From the NCBI GenBank assembly GCA_947378965.1, contig CANCMG010000002.1, forward strand, positions 69,938 through 118,038: a stretch of DNA of 48,101 bases, given 5' to 3'. The notes beneath the pieces were generated by a model. The model saw only the letters and a program-made list of their open reading frames with translations. It had not been told where the DNA came from and ran no database searches. Position 1 is the first letter of the stretch. Each line of letters begins with the position of its first letter. Positions 32,494 through 41,521 of the stretch are shown here, piece by piece. The stretch is from Alcaligenaceae bacterium (GTDB taxonomy: Bacteria; Pseudomonadota; Gammaproteobacteria; Burkholderiales; Burkholderiaceae_B). The position numbers and the translations under genes were made by a program.

Positions 32494-34668
32494 ATGACAA
32501 CCCAAAGTAAGATCGTACTCAAGCAAATCGTGAATTTGCTTGGACCAAACAGCTGGACCTATCGCCCGGTGCTCGAGGCCTGGGTAGATTTTGCCGCAAT
32601 TGAAAACAGCCCACAAACGGATATGACCGCAGCCCTAGCACGCCTGTTGGTCTGGGTGCCCGAGCTTGCACAGTCGCATCTAAACCCCGAAGCCTCGCTC
32701 GGAACGCAAAACATTTGGGCAACCGGGCGCTGGTCGCCTCAGATACTCGAGCATCTGACCCTCACCTTGCAGTCGCTGGCTGATATGCCGGGTGGTTTTG
32801 GCGATACGCATCAAACCTCCGAACCAACTTTGTATAAAGTCGTCGTACGCGCGTGGCACCCAAGCGTGACCACCTTCGCGCTGCACGCCGCTCGCGATCT
32901 GCTTGAAGCCGCCTTTAACGATACACAGATCGACATCAACGACACGATCGCAGGCTTGCAAGACCTGCGCCACAAGCATTGCCTGGGCCCTAGCACGGCG
33001 TGCATTGTCGACGCCGCCGATGACCGCGACATCCCCGCCATCAGACTCAACACGGGCAACCTGCTACAGCTCGGCTATGGCATCAATCAACGACGCATCT
33101 GGACAGCTGAAACCGATCGCACCGGAGCCATTGCCGAAACCATCTCGCGTGATAAAGACCTCACGAAATCTTTGCTACGAGCCTGCGGCGTCCCTGTCCC
33201 CACGGGGCAGGCTGTCGACTCGGCCGCCGAGGCTTGGGATGCCGCGCAAGATCTAGGTGTACCGGTTGTCGTCAAGCCGAGCGACGGCAATCATGGTCGC
33301 GGGGTCTTTACCAATCTCAGTACACAACAAGAAATCGAACAAGCCTACAGCGTTGCCGTGCAAGAAGGCTCAGGTGTATTGGTTGAACGCTTTATTTTGG
33401 GACAAGAGCATCGCTTACTGATAGTGGGTGGCAAGCTGATTGCCGCAGCCAAAGGTGAATACGCGCAAGTCACAGGGGATGGCGTCAGTTCGATCGAAAC
33501 TCTGATTGACACCCAACTCAACGCCGATCCGCGTCGTGGCCACGAAGAAGATCAGCCCTTAAATTATGTGCGACTCGACTCGGCGGCTCGACTAGAAATC
33601 GCCCGACAAGGCTATACACCGCAAACGATTTTGCCGTCTGGTCAACAGGCTGTCATTCAACGCAACGGCAACGTTGCGGTTGACTGCACCGAGCTCGTCC
33701 ATCCCGATGTGGCAGCGCTGGCTTGTACGGCCGCACGCGTCGTGGGATTAGACATTGCGGGGATCGATCTCGTCGCACTCGATATTTCGAAGCCTTTACA
33801 ACAACAAGGTGGTGCAATTGTTGAAGTCAATGCGGGCCCTGGTTTGCTGATGCACTTAAAGCCCGCCGCTGGCACGCCACGCCAAGTGGGGCGCGATATC
33901 GTCGCACACAGTTTTGCGCTTGGTGACATGGCGCGCGTGCCAGTCATCGGCATTACCGGCTCGCAGGGCAAAACCATGACCGGCAAGCTATTGTTTCGTC
34001 TGTTGACGCTAAACGGTTGGCGCTGCGGACTAGCAAGCAGTGCTGGGCTGTTTGTAGACAAGCGTCTCTTGCATCGCGGTGATTGCGCCAATTTTGAAAA
34101 TGCGCGACGCGTACTCATGAATCGCGAAGTTCAAACCGCAATTATTGAAAACGGTGCGCACCAGTTACTCAGCGAAGGCTTAGCCTACGAGCGCTGCGAA
34201 GTTGGCATCATCACCCAGATTGACTGGGCAGAAGATCTAGCCGCCCACAAAGTTCACAGTCACGCCGAACGCCTGAAGGTGTATCGCACACAAATGGATG
34301 TCATTCTGCCTAAAGGCATGGCGGTACTCAACGCTGACGATCCACACATCGTTGAGCTTGCGCGCCATTGCGACGGTCAAATCACTTGGCTCTGCTTGGC
34401 GAGCAACACTCCACTGATTCACACGCACCTTGAGCAAGGCAGGCGTGTCGTGTCGCTGATCGACGGTAAGCTGGCCCTACTTGAGGGTGCGCAGCGGCAT
34501 TTACTTTGCTCAATCGAGGCGCTCAGTATCACCAACCTTGGCACCGACACCACCCAAACCTATAACGTGCTGGCCGCCGCGGCAGCGGCCTGGGCGCTAG
34601 GCCTAACGCCCGACTTAATTCAAGCTGGCTTACTCAGCTTTGATCCGAATACTGCAGTGCCTCAATAA
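32494..34668 (+). CDS. Cyanophycin synthetase paralogue CphA' lacking the ligase C-terminal lobe
   Basis: 724 residues from the ATG at 32494; an open frame reaches upstream to a TTG at 32422, but the conserved start 'LKQIVNLLGPNSWTYRPVLE' fits the shorter form. N-domain and ATP-grasp domain are present ('GPSTACIVDAADDRDIPAIR', 'KSLLRACGVPVPTGQAVDSA', 'VVVKPSDGNHGRGVF', 'IVEVNAGPGLLMHLKP'). The Mur-ligase-like part has a P-loop at 489-496 (GSQGKTMT, in place of GTNGKTTT) but ends at 'SFDPNTAVPQ', about 110 residues before the end of the full enzyme, so the C-terminal Mur lobe is missing. It sits 15 bp before cphA. It may work with full-length CphA on arginine or aspartate addition, or in priming. 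No frameshift is visible at its end. Confidence 0.88.
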   Translation: MTTQSKIVLKQIVNLLGPNSWTYRPVLEAWVDFAAIENSPQTDMTAALARLLVWVPELAQSHLNPEASLGTQNIWATGRWSPQILEHLTLTLQSLADMPGGFGDTHQTSEPTLYKVVVRAWHPSVTTFALHAARDLLEAAFNDTQIDINDTIAGLQDLRHKHCLGPSTACIVDAADDRDIPAIRLNTGNLLQLGYGINQRRIWTAETDRTGAIAETISRDKDLTKSLLRACGVPVPTGQAVDSAAEAWDAAQDLGVPVVVKPSDGNHGRGVFTNLSTQQEIEQAYSVAVQEGSGVLVERFILGQEHRLLIVGGKLIAAAKGEYAQVTGDGVSSIETLIDTQLNADPRRGHEEDQPLNYVRLDSAARLEIARQGYTPQTILPSGQQAVIQRNGNVAVDCTELVHPDVAALACTAARVVGLDIAGIDLVALDISKPLQQQGGAIVEVNAGPGLLMHLKPAAGTPRQVGRDIVAHSFALGDMARVPVIGITGSQGKTMTGKLLFRLLTLNGWRCGLASSAGLFVDKRLLHRGDCANFENARRVLMNREVQTAIIENGAHQLLSEGLAYERCEVGIITQIDWAEDLAAHKVHSHAERLKVYRTQMDVILPKGMAVLNADDPHIVELARHCDGQITWLCLASNTPLIHTHLEQGRRVVSLIDGKLALLEGAQRHLLCSIEALSITNLGTDTTQTYNVLAAAAAAWALGLTPDLIQAGLLSFDPNTAVPQ

Positions 34669-34683
34669 TCACAGGAAATTGTT

Positions 34684-37257
34684 ATGGAAGTCTCTCGTAT
34701 TCGTGCCCTCCGAGGCCCAAATTTATGGACTCGCTTAACCGCCATCGAAGCGGTCGTGACATGCACCGATCACGAAGCCGATCTAGACCAGTTGCCAGGC
34801 TTTTTAACGCAACTGCGCGCGCGTTTTCCAGACGTCAAACCTTTACGCCCCTTCGGCCACAAAGACCCCATCACGATGGCGCATGCGCTTGAGGCGGTCA
34901 GTTTAGGTCTGCAAGCCGCTGCAGGCTGCCCCGTCGCCTTTGGCCAAACGCTGTCTACGCCCGAGCACGGCGTCTTTCAAATTGTCTTTCAGTACACCGA
35001 AGAACCCGTGGGCAGACTGGCACTGGATCTGGCCCAGGCGTTATGCGTGGCGGCATTGAACAACGAGCCGTTTGACATTACTCAGTCACTATCGCGTTTG
35101 CGCGAACTCGATGAAGACGTTCGCCTCGGACCCAGCACAGGGTCAATCGTCAACGCTGCCACCGCACGCGGGATTCCGTATCGTCGGCTCACCGAGGGCA
35201 GTTTGGTGCAGTTTGGTTGGGGCAGTAAACAACTGCGTATTCAAGCCGCAGAAACTGGCAACACAAGCGCCATCGCTGAAGCGATTGCACAAGATAAAGA
35301 CCTGACCAAAATGTTGCTTGAGGCGGCTGGCGTGCCGGTACCACGAGGCTTTGTTGTCGAAGACGAAAATGAGGGCTGGGACATCGCCAATAAAATTGGC
35401 TTACCTGTGGTGGTCAAGCCACGCGACGGCAACCAGGGCAAAGGGGTCGCCGTCAATATCGAGACTCGCGAGCAATTAAACGCAGCGTTCAAAGTCGCCT
35501 CAGAGATCAGCCGTGATGTGATTGTTGAACAGTACATTCCGGGTCACGATTTCAGGATGTTGGTGATTGGCAATCAACTGGTTGCTGCGGCACGACGCGA
35601 CCCGCCAACCGTCATTGGTGATGGCAAACACACGGTGGCGCAACTCGTTGACCAGGTCAACGCAGACCCATTGCGCGGAGACGGCCACGCCACGGCCTTA
35701 ACTAAAATCCGTTTTGATGAAATTGCCTTGGCCACACTCACCACGCAAGGGCTCAACGCTCAATCAATCCCTGAAAAAGGCAAGCGCGTCTTGCTACGAA
35801 ACAATGCCAACTTAAGCACTGGCGGCACCGCGACCGATGTCACCGATGAAGTGCATCCCGAACTCGCGGCTCGCATGGTCACCGCTGCCCAAATGGTCGG
35901 CTTAGATATCGCGGGTGTCGACCTCGTTGCCGAAACCATTTTAAAACCAATGGAAGAACAGCGCGCCGGCATTGTCGAAATCAACGCGGCACCAGGCTTA
36001 CGTATGCATTTAAGCCCCTCGTTTGGCAAACCTCGACAAGTGGGCGAAGCCATTATTTCAAGCATGTTTGCCGCAGGCGATAACGCACGCATACCGGTTG
36101 TCGCGGTCTCTGGCACCAATGGCAAAACAACTACCGTCCGTCTGACTGCACACTTGCTGGGTACGAGTGGAAAACGGGTGGGCATGACCAATTCAGATGG
36201 CGTGTACATCGAACAACGCTGCATCGACACCGGCGACTGTAGTGGGCCGCGCAGTGCGCGCAACGTCCTGCTACACCCTGATGTGGATGCGGCTGTGTTT
36301 GAAACAGCACGAGGCGGTATTTTGCGCGAAGGCTTAGCCTTTGACCGCTGCGATGTCGCGATCGTCACCAACATCGGTGTGGGCGACCACCTCGGCATGA
36401 ACTTTATTACTACTGCGGATTCGCTGGCCTTAGTCAAGCGAGTGATCGTGCAAAATGTGGCGCCTCACGGCACAGCGGTGCTCAACGCCGCCGATCCAAT
36501 GGTTGCAAAAATGGCAGAGGCCTGCCCAGGCAAAGTCATCTTTTTTAGCCTTGACCGCCACCACCCAGTTTTGAACACTCATCGTGCGCAAGGTAAACCT
36601 GTGGTGTTCTGTGAAAACGGACAACTTGTTTGCAGCGAAGCGGGGCAAGACCATCCAATTGCCTTAAGTGCCGTACCCCTGACACGTAACGGCACGATCA
36701 GCTTTCAGATCGAAAACGCGATGGCTTCAGTCGCCGCAGCCTGGGCCTTAGGGTTGAACTGGAAAACCATCGAAGCTGGTCTGGCAACCTTCGTCAATGA
36801 TGCTCAGACCGCCCCCGGACGTTTTAACGTGTTTGACTATCGTGGCGGTACGATCATCGCTGACTATGGCCATAATCCGGACGCGGTTCAAGCACTTGTG
36901 CAGGCGATTGAAAGCATGCCCGCCACCAAACGTACGGTCGTCATTAGTGGCGCGGGTGATCGCCGTGACGAAGACATTTCTCGCCAGACCGAGATTTTAG
37001 GCGAAGTTTTTGACGAAGCGATTTTGTATCAAGATCAGTGCCAGCGAGGGCGTGAAGATGGCGAAGTCTTGGCGCTACTGCAACTTGGCTTAAAAAATGT
37101 GTCGCGCACCAAAGAGATACAAGAGATTCGTGGCGAGTTTCTTGCCATCGACACAGCGCTCGCCAAACTTAAGCCGGGTCAGCTTTGCCTGATTTTGATT
37201 GATCAGGTGCAAGAAGCGCTTGATCACATCGCTAAAAGAATTGCTGAAGAGAAATGA
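34684..37257 (+). CDS. cphA: Cyanophycin synthetase CphA
   Basis: 857 residues, full length for CphA, which polymerises aspartate and arginine from ATP into cyanophycin granules in the cytoplasm. The order is the N-terminal domain (1-~160), an ATP-grasp domain (~220-470: 'KMLLEAAGVPVPRGFVVEDE', 'VVVKPRDGNQGKGVAV', 'AGIVEINAAPGLRMHLSPS'), which adds aspartate, and a Mur-ligase-like domain (~472-857) with P-loop GTNGKTTT at 477-484, 'VFETARGGILREGLAFDRCD', 'TNIGVGDHLG' and the C-lobe 'IIADYGHNPDAVQALVQAIE', which adds arginine. AGGAAA lies upstream of the ATG. It follows the truncated paralogue in one operon. No cyanophycinase or isoaspartyl dipeptidase is in the window. Confidence 0.95.
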   Translation: MEVSRIRALRGPNLWTRLTAIEAVVTCTDHEADLDQLPGFLTQLRARFPDVKPLRPFGHKDPITMAHALEAVSLGLQAAAGCPVAFGQTLSTPEHGVFQIVFQYTEEPVGRLALDLAQALCVAALNNEPFDITQSLSRLRELDEDVRLGPSTGSIVNAATARGIPYRRLTEGSLVQFGWGSKQLRIQAAETGNTSAIAEAIAQDKDLTKMLLEAAGVPVPRGFVVEDENEGWDIANKIGLPVVVKPRDGNQGKGVAVNIETREQLNAAFKVASEISRDVIVEQYIPGHDFRMLVIGNQLVAAARRDPPTVIGDGKHTVAQLVDQVNADPLRGDGHATALTKIRFDEIALATLTTQGLNAQSIPEKGKRVLLRNNANLSTGGTATDVTDEVHPELAARMVTAAQMVGLDIAGVDLVAETILKPMEEQRAGIVEINAAPGLRMHLSPSFGKPRQVGEAIISSMFAAGDNARIPVVAVSGTNGKTTTVRLTAHLLGTSGKRVGMTNSDGVYIEQRCIDTGDCSGPRSARNVLLHPDVDAAVFETARGGILREGLAFDRCDVAIVTNIGVGDHLGMNFITTADSLALVKRVIVQNVAPHGTAVLNAADPMVAKMAEACPGKVIFFSLDRHHPVLNTHRAQGKPVVFCENGQLVCSEAGQDHPIALSAVPLTRNGTISFQIENAMASVAAAWALGLNWKTIEAGLATFVNDAQTAPGRFNVFDYRGGTIIADYGHNPDAVQALVQAIESMPATKRTVVISGAGDRRDEDISRQTEILGEVFDEAILYQDQCQRGREDGEVLALLQLGLKNVSRTKEIQEIRGEFLAIDTALAKLKPGQLCLILIDQVQEALDHIAKRIAEEK

Positions 37258-37363
37258 CAACGGCCCAGGTCAAAATTACACAATAGAAATCAACAGTCGC
37301 TTAGTAAAAAGGTAAATGTCCGAAGGGACAACGGCCTTGCTAAACGTAAAGTCGAGCGCTAGT

Positions 37364-37401
37364 AAAAAGCCAGGCAACCTTCTTTTGGAAGATTGCCTGG
37401 C
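37364..37401 (-). terminator. Intrinsic terminator for the pha transcript
   Basis: Arms gccaggcaaccttc (37369-37382) and gaagattgcctggc (37388-37401) pair over 14 positions with one mismatch around a five-base loop. On the minus strand the stem is followed directly by TTTTT (37368-37364). It lies about 165 bases beyond the phaR stop codon. Confidence 0.8.
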
Positions 37402-37484
37402 GAGCTTACCCAAGCGAAGGTGGAACACAAAAAACAACGACCACCAAGTATCACGAAATAATATAGCTACAAAGATGAGCTACT

Positions 37485-37513
37485 GAGAATCGCTAGAGCC
37501 GTGAGCGATTCTC
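37485..37513. other. Perfect hairpin in the phaR 3' region
   Basis: gagaatcgct (37485-37494) and agcgattctc (37504-37513) form a perfect ten-pair stem with a nine-base loop. There is no T-run on either side, so it is more likely an RNA-stability element or part of a 3'-UTR RNA than a terminator. Confidence 0.6.
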
Positions 37514-37566
37514 GGTTATGCGTAGACTCGCTTGCTTGTCAAGTTTGCGCGCTGAAAAACAGTTTT

Positions 37567-38136
37567 TCAAGATTTCGCTTTTTCGCTGGCAGCACTGGCA
37601 GCAAACGGAAACGCTGGAAACATTGCACGAGCCTGTTCTTGCAATTTGTCTTGCATCTGCCCAAACAAATCCTTGCTTTGCTCAACGTATGAATTCATCA
37701 TGTTTTGCATGACAGGTGTTTGACCACTCATAAATTGCGTCCAGCCTTCGGGCGACATTTGGGTGTTACCAAATAAACCTTTCGATTGATCCGCAAGGCG
37801 ATCTTGCACCTCCATAAAGGTCTGGATGTTTTTTTCGAGGTAAGTGCCCATCATCCCTTGCATGGCATGGCCATAAAACCGAATCACCTGTGCCAGCATG
37901 ACCGACGAAAACATCGGCATACCGCCGCTCTCTTCTTCGAGGATAATTTGCAGCAAAATACTACGCGTGAGATCTTCGGCAGACTTTGCGTCTACCACTT
38001 TAAAAATCTCATTTTTAAGCACTAACTGCTTAACATCTGCCAACGTGATGTAAGTGCTAGTTTGCGTGTCATAAAGACGTCGATTAGGATATTTTTTTAT
38101 CAGACGTACGGATGCGTCTGTTGCCGCTTCGGTCAT
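37567..38136 (-). CDS. phaR: PhaR, polyhydroxyalkanoate synthesis repressor
   Basis: 189 residues. The N-terminal PHB/PHA accumulation regulator domain is clear ('RLIKKYPNRRLYDTQTSTYI', 'LADVKQLVLKNEIFKVVDAK', 'DLTRSILLQIILEEESGG'). It is followed by the PHB_acc repeat region rich in Met and Gln ('MLAQVIRFYGHAMQGMMGTY', 'NIQTFMEVQDRLADQSKGLF'). PhaR binds both PHA granules and DNA and represses phasin genes and itself until polymer forms. I chose the ATG at 38136, six bases after GGAGG; an ATG at 38154 in frame would place the ribosome site inside the gene. It ends the phaC-phaB-phaR series. Confidence 0.93.
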   Translation of the reverse strand: MTEAATDASVRLIKKYPNRRLYDTQTSTYITLADVKQLVLKNEIFKVVDAKSAEDLTRSILLQIILEEESGGMPMFSSVMLAQVIRFYGHAMQGMMGTYLEKNIQTFMEVQDRLADQSKGLFGNTQMSPEGWTQFMSGQTPVMQNMMNSYVEQSKDLFGQMQDKLQEQARAMFPAFPFAASAASEKAKS

Positions 38137-38170
38137 GCATGCCTCCAAAAACACTGTGTAATAACAAACG

Positions 38171-38199
38171 GTAGGTTGTTAGCAACGCCAACAACCTAC
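38171..38199 (-). terminator. Hairpin between phaB and phaR
   Basis: gtaggttgtt (38171-38180) and aacaacctac (38190-38199) form a perfect ten-pair stem with a nine-base loop, starting five bases after the phaB stop. On the minus strand it is followed by CGTTTGTTATT, only loosely T-rich, so termination is probably partial and phaR may be transcribed at a lower level than phaCB. Confidence 0.5.
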
Positions 38200-38203
38200 G
38201 ACT

Positions 38204-38941
38204 TCAACCCATGTGCAAACCACCATTCAACGAAAAATCAGCACCGGTTGAAAACCCTGACTCTTCAGACGCAATCCAAGCCACAATCGAGGCAATTTCT
38301 TCAGGGCGCCCCAGTCGCTTCACCGGAATTGTTGCTACGATTTTTTCAAGCACCTCGGGGCGGATCGCGCGCACCATGTCAGTCCCAATATAGCCAGGCG
38401 ACACCGTGTTGACCGTCACGCCTTTACTCGCAACCTCTTGCGCGAGCGACATCGAAAAACCATGAATCGCAGCTTTCGCTGTGGCGTAGTTCGACTGGCC
38501 AAACTGACCTTTTTGCCCGTTGACAGAACTGATATTAATGATGCGACCAAAGCCGCGATCGACCATCGCCTCGATCACCTGTTTCGTGACGTTAAACAAA
38601 CTATTCAGGTTGGTGTCCATCACGGCGCGCCAATCATCAGCCGACATTTTACGAAACACGCCATCACGCGTGATCCCAGCATTATTCACCAAAATATCGA
38701 CTGGGCCGTGCTCAGCAACTACGGCTTTAAACGCGGCTTCGCATGAAGTCCAGTCTGAAACATTACCCACCGAGGCATAAAATTTATAGCCAAGTGCTGC
38801 TTGCTCGGCCAACCATTGTCCATAGTCGCGGCTTGGGCCACAACCCGCCACCACCGTCATCCCCTCTTTTGCCAAACGCTGGCAAATAGCAGTCCCGATC
38901 CCACCCATTCCACCGGTTACATACGCTAGCTTTGCACTCAT
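38204..38941 (-). CDS. phaB: Acetoacetyl-CoA reductase PhaB
   Basis: 245 residues, a short-chain dehydrogenase that reduces acetoacetyl-CoA to (R)-3-hydroxybutyryl-CoA with NADPH, the monomer for PHB. Visible are the cofactor motif 'AYVTGGMGGIGTAICQRLA', 'ILVNNAGITRDGVFRKM' with catalytic Asn region, 'INISSVNGQKGQFGQSNYAT' with Ser and Tyr, Lys in 'ATAKAAIHGF', and the end 'FSTGADFSLNGGLHMG', which is typical of PhaB. The ATG at 38941 lies six bases after AAGGAG; an earlier in-frame ATG at 38947 directly abuts that site. Length equals that of the Cupriavidus enzyme within one residue. phaC is 41 bp upstream. Confidence 0.95.
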   Translation of the reverse strand: MSAKLAYVTGGMGGIGTAICQRLAKEGMTVVAGCGPSRDYGQWLAEQAALGYKFYASVGNVSDWTSCEAAFKAVVAEHGPVDILVNNAGITRDGVFRKMSADDWRAVMDTNLNSLFNVTKQVIEAMVDRGFGRIINISSVNGQKGQFGQSNYATAKAAIHGFSMSLAQEVASKGVTVNTVSPGYIGTDMVRAIRPEVLEKIVATIPVKRLGRPEEIASIVAWIASEESGFSTGADFSLNGGLHMG

Positions 38942-38982
38942 CCTCATCTCCTTTTGCCGGCTTGACACGGCATTGACCAACG

Positions 38983-40605
38983 CTAGACTGCTCGAACCTT
39001 GACGTAAGACCCCGGCGCAGCTTCAAGCACGGGATATGTTTTGTTACCAAATGTTTTTGAAGCTTTCACGCGCTTGCCGCTATGAGAAGCTAACCAGTCG
39101 CCCCAATCACGCCACCAGCTACCAGGATATTCAGTCGCTTGCGCAAACCATTTTTCAGCAGCTTGACCCTTGACAGGTTTGTCGGCCACCCAATAGTTAC
39201 GCTTGTTTTTTGCTGGCGGATTAATCACCCCGGCGATATGCCCCGAGGCCCCCAACACAAAGCGATTTGGACCAGGAAAAATTGCCGTCGAAGCAAACGC
39301 CGAGTGCCACGGCACAATATGATCTTCGCGCGAGCCGTAGAGGTACGTCGGGACGTTGACTGTACGCAAATCGATTGGCACACCGCAACTTGTGAGCGCG
39401 TTGGGTTGGCTTAATTTATTTTCGAGATAGGTGTTTCTAAAGTACCAAGTGAAAAACGGCCCAGGCAAGTTTGTGCTGTCACCGTTCCAGAATAATAAAT
39501 CGAAGGCAACTGGCGACTCGCCCTTTAAATAATTTGAGACGACGTAATTCCAGACCAGCTCGTTGGGTCGCAAAAATGAAAACGTGGTGCCAAGCTCGCG
39601 TGCCGACATCAAACCACCGTGTCCGATTTGTTGCTCGCGCAGGGTGGCGTGCTGTTCATCAACGAACACCCCAAGCGGACCCGTATCTTTAAAGTCAACC
39701 ATTGAGGTCAATAGCGTTAAAGACGCCACTGGACTTTGCCCCTTGGCCGCAGCGACGGCCAAGCCTGCTGCAAGCATGGTGCCACCCACGCAAAATCCCA
39801 GAGCATTGATCTTGCTTTGCCCAGAAATCTCTTGCGTCACGGTGAGCGCGGTCAGAATCCCCTCTTGAAGGTAATCATCCCACGTCGCCTTTTCGATGCC
39901 ATCCGTGTCTTCTGCAAGCGGATTGCGCCACGACATCAAGTACACGGTAAAGCCTTGTGCGACCGCATCACGCACAAACGAATTTTCGGGCTGCAGATCG
40001 AGAATGTAAAACTTATTGATGCAGGGCGGCACCAATAAAATCGGACGCTGATACACCGTCGGTGTCGTGGGCGCATATTGTATTAACTGAAAAAACTTAT
40101 TTTGAAAAACGACCGACCCAGCAGACGTGGCAACGTTTTCACCTACGACAAATTTACTTTCGTCACTTTGTGAAATACGCCCTTTTTGAATGTCACCGAT
40201 TAGATTCGAGACGCCCGCAACGAGAGTTTCTCCGCCCGAGTCGAGCAGCGCGGCTTGTGCATCAGGATTAGTCGCCAAAAAATTAGCCGGCGACATCGCG
40301 TCGATCCACTGCATCACTGAAAAATGCAGGCGGTCTTTGAGTTCTGGCGCGGCATCTGAAACATCGACCAGCTTTTGCATGGCATTTGCCGACAAAAGAT
40401 ATAAATGGGCCATGAGTAAATGAGGTGGGCTCGAGGCCCACGCTGGCGCGGCAAACCGACGGTCTTTAATCGCGGGCAAATGCCCTTGCGTCGCCTCTTG
40501 GGATAAGCGTTGCCATGCCTGCATGAAGTCGTGCTGGACCGACGCGAGCGCCTCTTTGGAAATCCCGGGCGGTGGCGCCAACCCCTTTGGAAACGAAAAA
40601 TTCAC
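38983..40605 (-). CDS. phaC: Class I poly(3-hydroxyalkanoate) synthase PhaC
   Basis: 540 residues. The enzyme links (R)-3-hydroxyacyl-CoA into polyester at the granule surface. The active site is complete: C272 in the lipase-like box 'GFCVGGTM', D428 in 'GSREDHIVPWHSA' and H456 in 'GASGHIAGVINPP'. Other class I marks are 'PILLVPPCINKFYILDL', 'YLMSWRNPL' and 'WYFRNTYLENKL'. It is somewhat shorter than the 589-residue Cupriavidus enzyme, mainly at the N-terminus, which is variable in this family. The start is GTG at 40605 with AGGT six bases upstream; the product begins 'MNFSFPKGLAPPPG'. No phaA (thiolase) gene is in the cluster. Confidence 0.95.
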   Translation of the reverse strand: MNFSFPKGLAPPPGISKEALASVQHDFMQAWQRLSQEATQGHLPAIKDRRFAAPAWASSPPHLLMAHLYLLSANAMQKLVDVSDAAPELKDRLHFSVMQWIDAMSPANFLATNPDAQAALLDSGGETLVAGVSNLIGDIQKGRISQSDESKFVVGENVATSAGSVVFQNKFFQLIQYAPTTPTVYQRPILLVPPCINKFYILDLQPENSFVRDAVAQGFTVYLMSWRNPLAEDTDGIEKATWDDYLQEGILTALTVTQEISGQSKINALGFCVGGTMLAAGLAVAAAKGQSPVASLTLLTSMVDFKDTGPLGVFVDEQHATLREQQIGHGGLMSARELGTTFSFLRPNELVWNYVVSNYLKGESPVAFDLLFWNGDSTNLPGPFFTWYFRNTYLENKLSQPNALTSCGVPIDLRTVNVPTYLYGSREDHIVPWHSAFASTAIFPGPNRFVLGASGHIAGVINPPAKNKRNYWVADKPVKGQAAEKWFAQATEYPGSWWRDWGDWLASHSGKRVKASKTFGNKTYPVLEAAPGSYVKVRAV

Positions 40606-40636
40606 ATTCAGACCTATTTATCTTGTTGGCGGTGTC

Positions 40637-40665
40637 ATCGTGCGCTGCCAGATCCGGATTGTCAA
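40637..40665 (-). promoter_or_regulatory. Candidate phaC promoter
   Basis: In the 97-bp gap before phaC, the minus strand has a consensus TTGACA (40665-40660) with CACGAT (40642-40637) 17 bp further on as a weak -10 box, about 32 bp ahead of the GTG start. Confidence 0.4.
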
Positions 40666-40702
40666 CCCCCAAAAATACGCTTGACCAGGCATCCAAAATC
40701 AG

Positions 40703-41488
40703 TCAAGTGCCGCCTAACCACGCAAGCGTTGCCATTCGTCCCGTCTGGCGATCGCGTCGATACGAAAAAAACTGCCGCTGCGGATCATTTACCGTACACA
40801 AGCCGCTATTTTCAACCCGTGTCACGCCCATTTGCGCAAGACGCCAGCACGCCAGGCCGGCTAAATCTGCACGCCACTTACCTGATTCAAGGGGGTCTGG
40901 CAAAAAATAACCTGCCTGCTCAGCGCCCTTGCCCTGAAAAGCCACTCTGACCTCTTCACCCACCTGAAAGGCTTGCGCGCCGATACCGGGGCCAACCCAA
41001 GCACGCCAACCTGAGGCCAACGGGCGCTTGGCTTGCATCAATAGCAAGGTCGCCTCTAACACGCCGGCGGCAAGGCCTTTCCAGCCGGCATGGGCCACCC
41101 CAACCACGGTGCCCGCCTGATCCGCCAGCACCACCGACAGGCAATCTGCCGTCAACACTGCCAACACGCGCCCAGGCGTGCTGCTGACCGAGGCATCGGC
41201 AGCAGGAGGTTCGTGGTTTAACTCAAATAGTTGGGGGTCGTCTGCGTCAACCACACGAACGCCGTGCACTTGCTTGAGCCAGGCAGGTTCGTTAGGCAGC
41301 ACTTGCCGCAGGCGACTGCGATTTTCGTGAACAATGCCAGGGTTGTCTTGGGCGCCAAGACCCAAATTGAACGTATCGTAGGGCGGCTCGCCCACCCCGC
41401 CCTGGCGGGTGGTACAAAATAGCTGGACTCCTTGCCAGGCTTGCTTTGGCCGGATCAATGTGAGAGCGGACTGAGTGGGTGGCGGCAT
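40703..41488 (-). CDS. pgeF: Peptidoglycan editing factor / YfiH-family copper oxidoreductase-like protein
   Basis: 261 residues of the YfiH/YlmD (DUF152, formerly laccase-like) family. Characteristic segments are 'QLFCTTRQGGVGEPPYDTFN', 'LKQVHGVRVVDADD', 'VLTADCLSVVLADQAG', 'VGVAHAGWKGLAAGVLE' and 'VGPGIGAQAFQVGEEV'. E. coli PgeF prevents L-Ser from replacing L-Ala in muropeptides, and relatives also show purine nucleoside phosphorylase activity; the conserved His and Cys shown above form the metal site. I used the ATG at 41488; a GTG three codons earlier is equally possible because neither has a clear ribosome site. It follows rluD in the same direction, an order common in proteobacteria. 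Confidence 0.93.
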   Translation of the reverse strand: MPPPTQSALTLIRPKQAWQGVQLFCTTRQGGVGEPPYDTFNLGLGAQDNPGIVHENRSRLRQVLPNEPAWLKQVHGVRVVDADDPQLFELNHEPPAADASVSSTPGRVLAVLTADCLSVVLADQAGTVVGVAHAGWKGLAAGVLEATLLLMQAKRPLASGWRAWVGPGIGAQAFQVGEEVRVAFQGKGAEQAGYFLPDPLESGKWRADLAGLACWRLAQMGVTRVENSGLCTVNDPQRQFFSYRRDRQTGRMATLAWLGGT

Positions 41489-41521
41489 GATAGGCACTGA
41501 AAAAGTGGCTGCAGCGTGGCG

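Larger units (their letters stand above)
37258..37566. other. Intergenic region between cphA and phaR (convergent), rich in hairpins
   Basis: 309 bp with no credible gene between two convergent stop codons. It holds a minus-strand terminator (37364-37401), a perfect 10-bp hairpin (37485-37513), a small GTCC-gaag-GGAC hairpin (37318-37329) and a TGAAAAA/TTTTTCA hairpin reaching into the phaR stop (37553-37569). The phrase 'agtaaaaag' occurs twice (37301 and 37361 regions). No plus-strand terminator for cphA is evident. Confidence 0.6.

Noticed and set aside
37485-37513. Terminator for cphA
   Set aside because: The hairpin is perfect but has no T-run on the plus strand.
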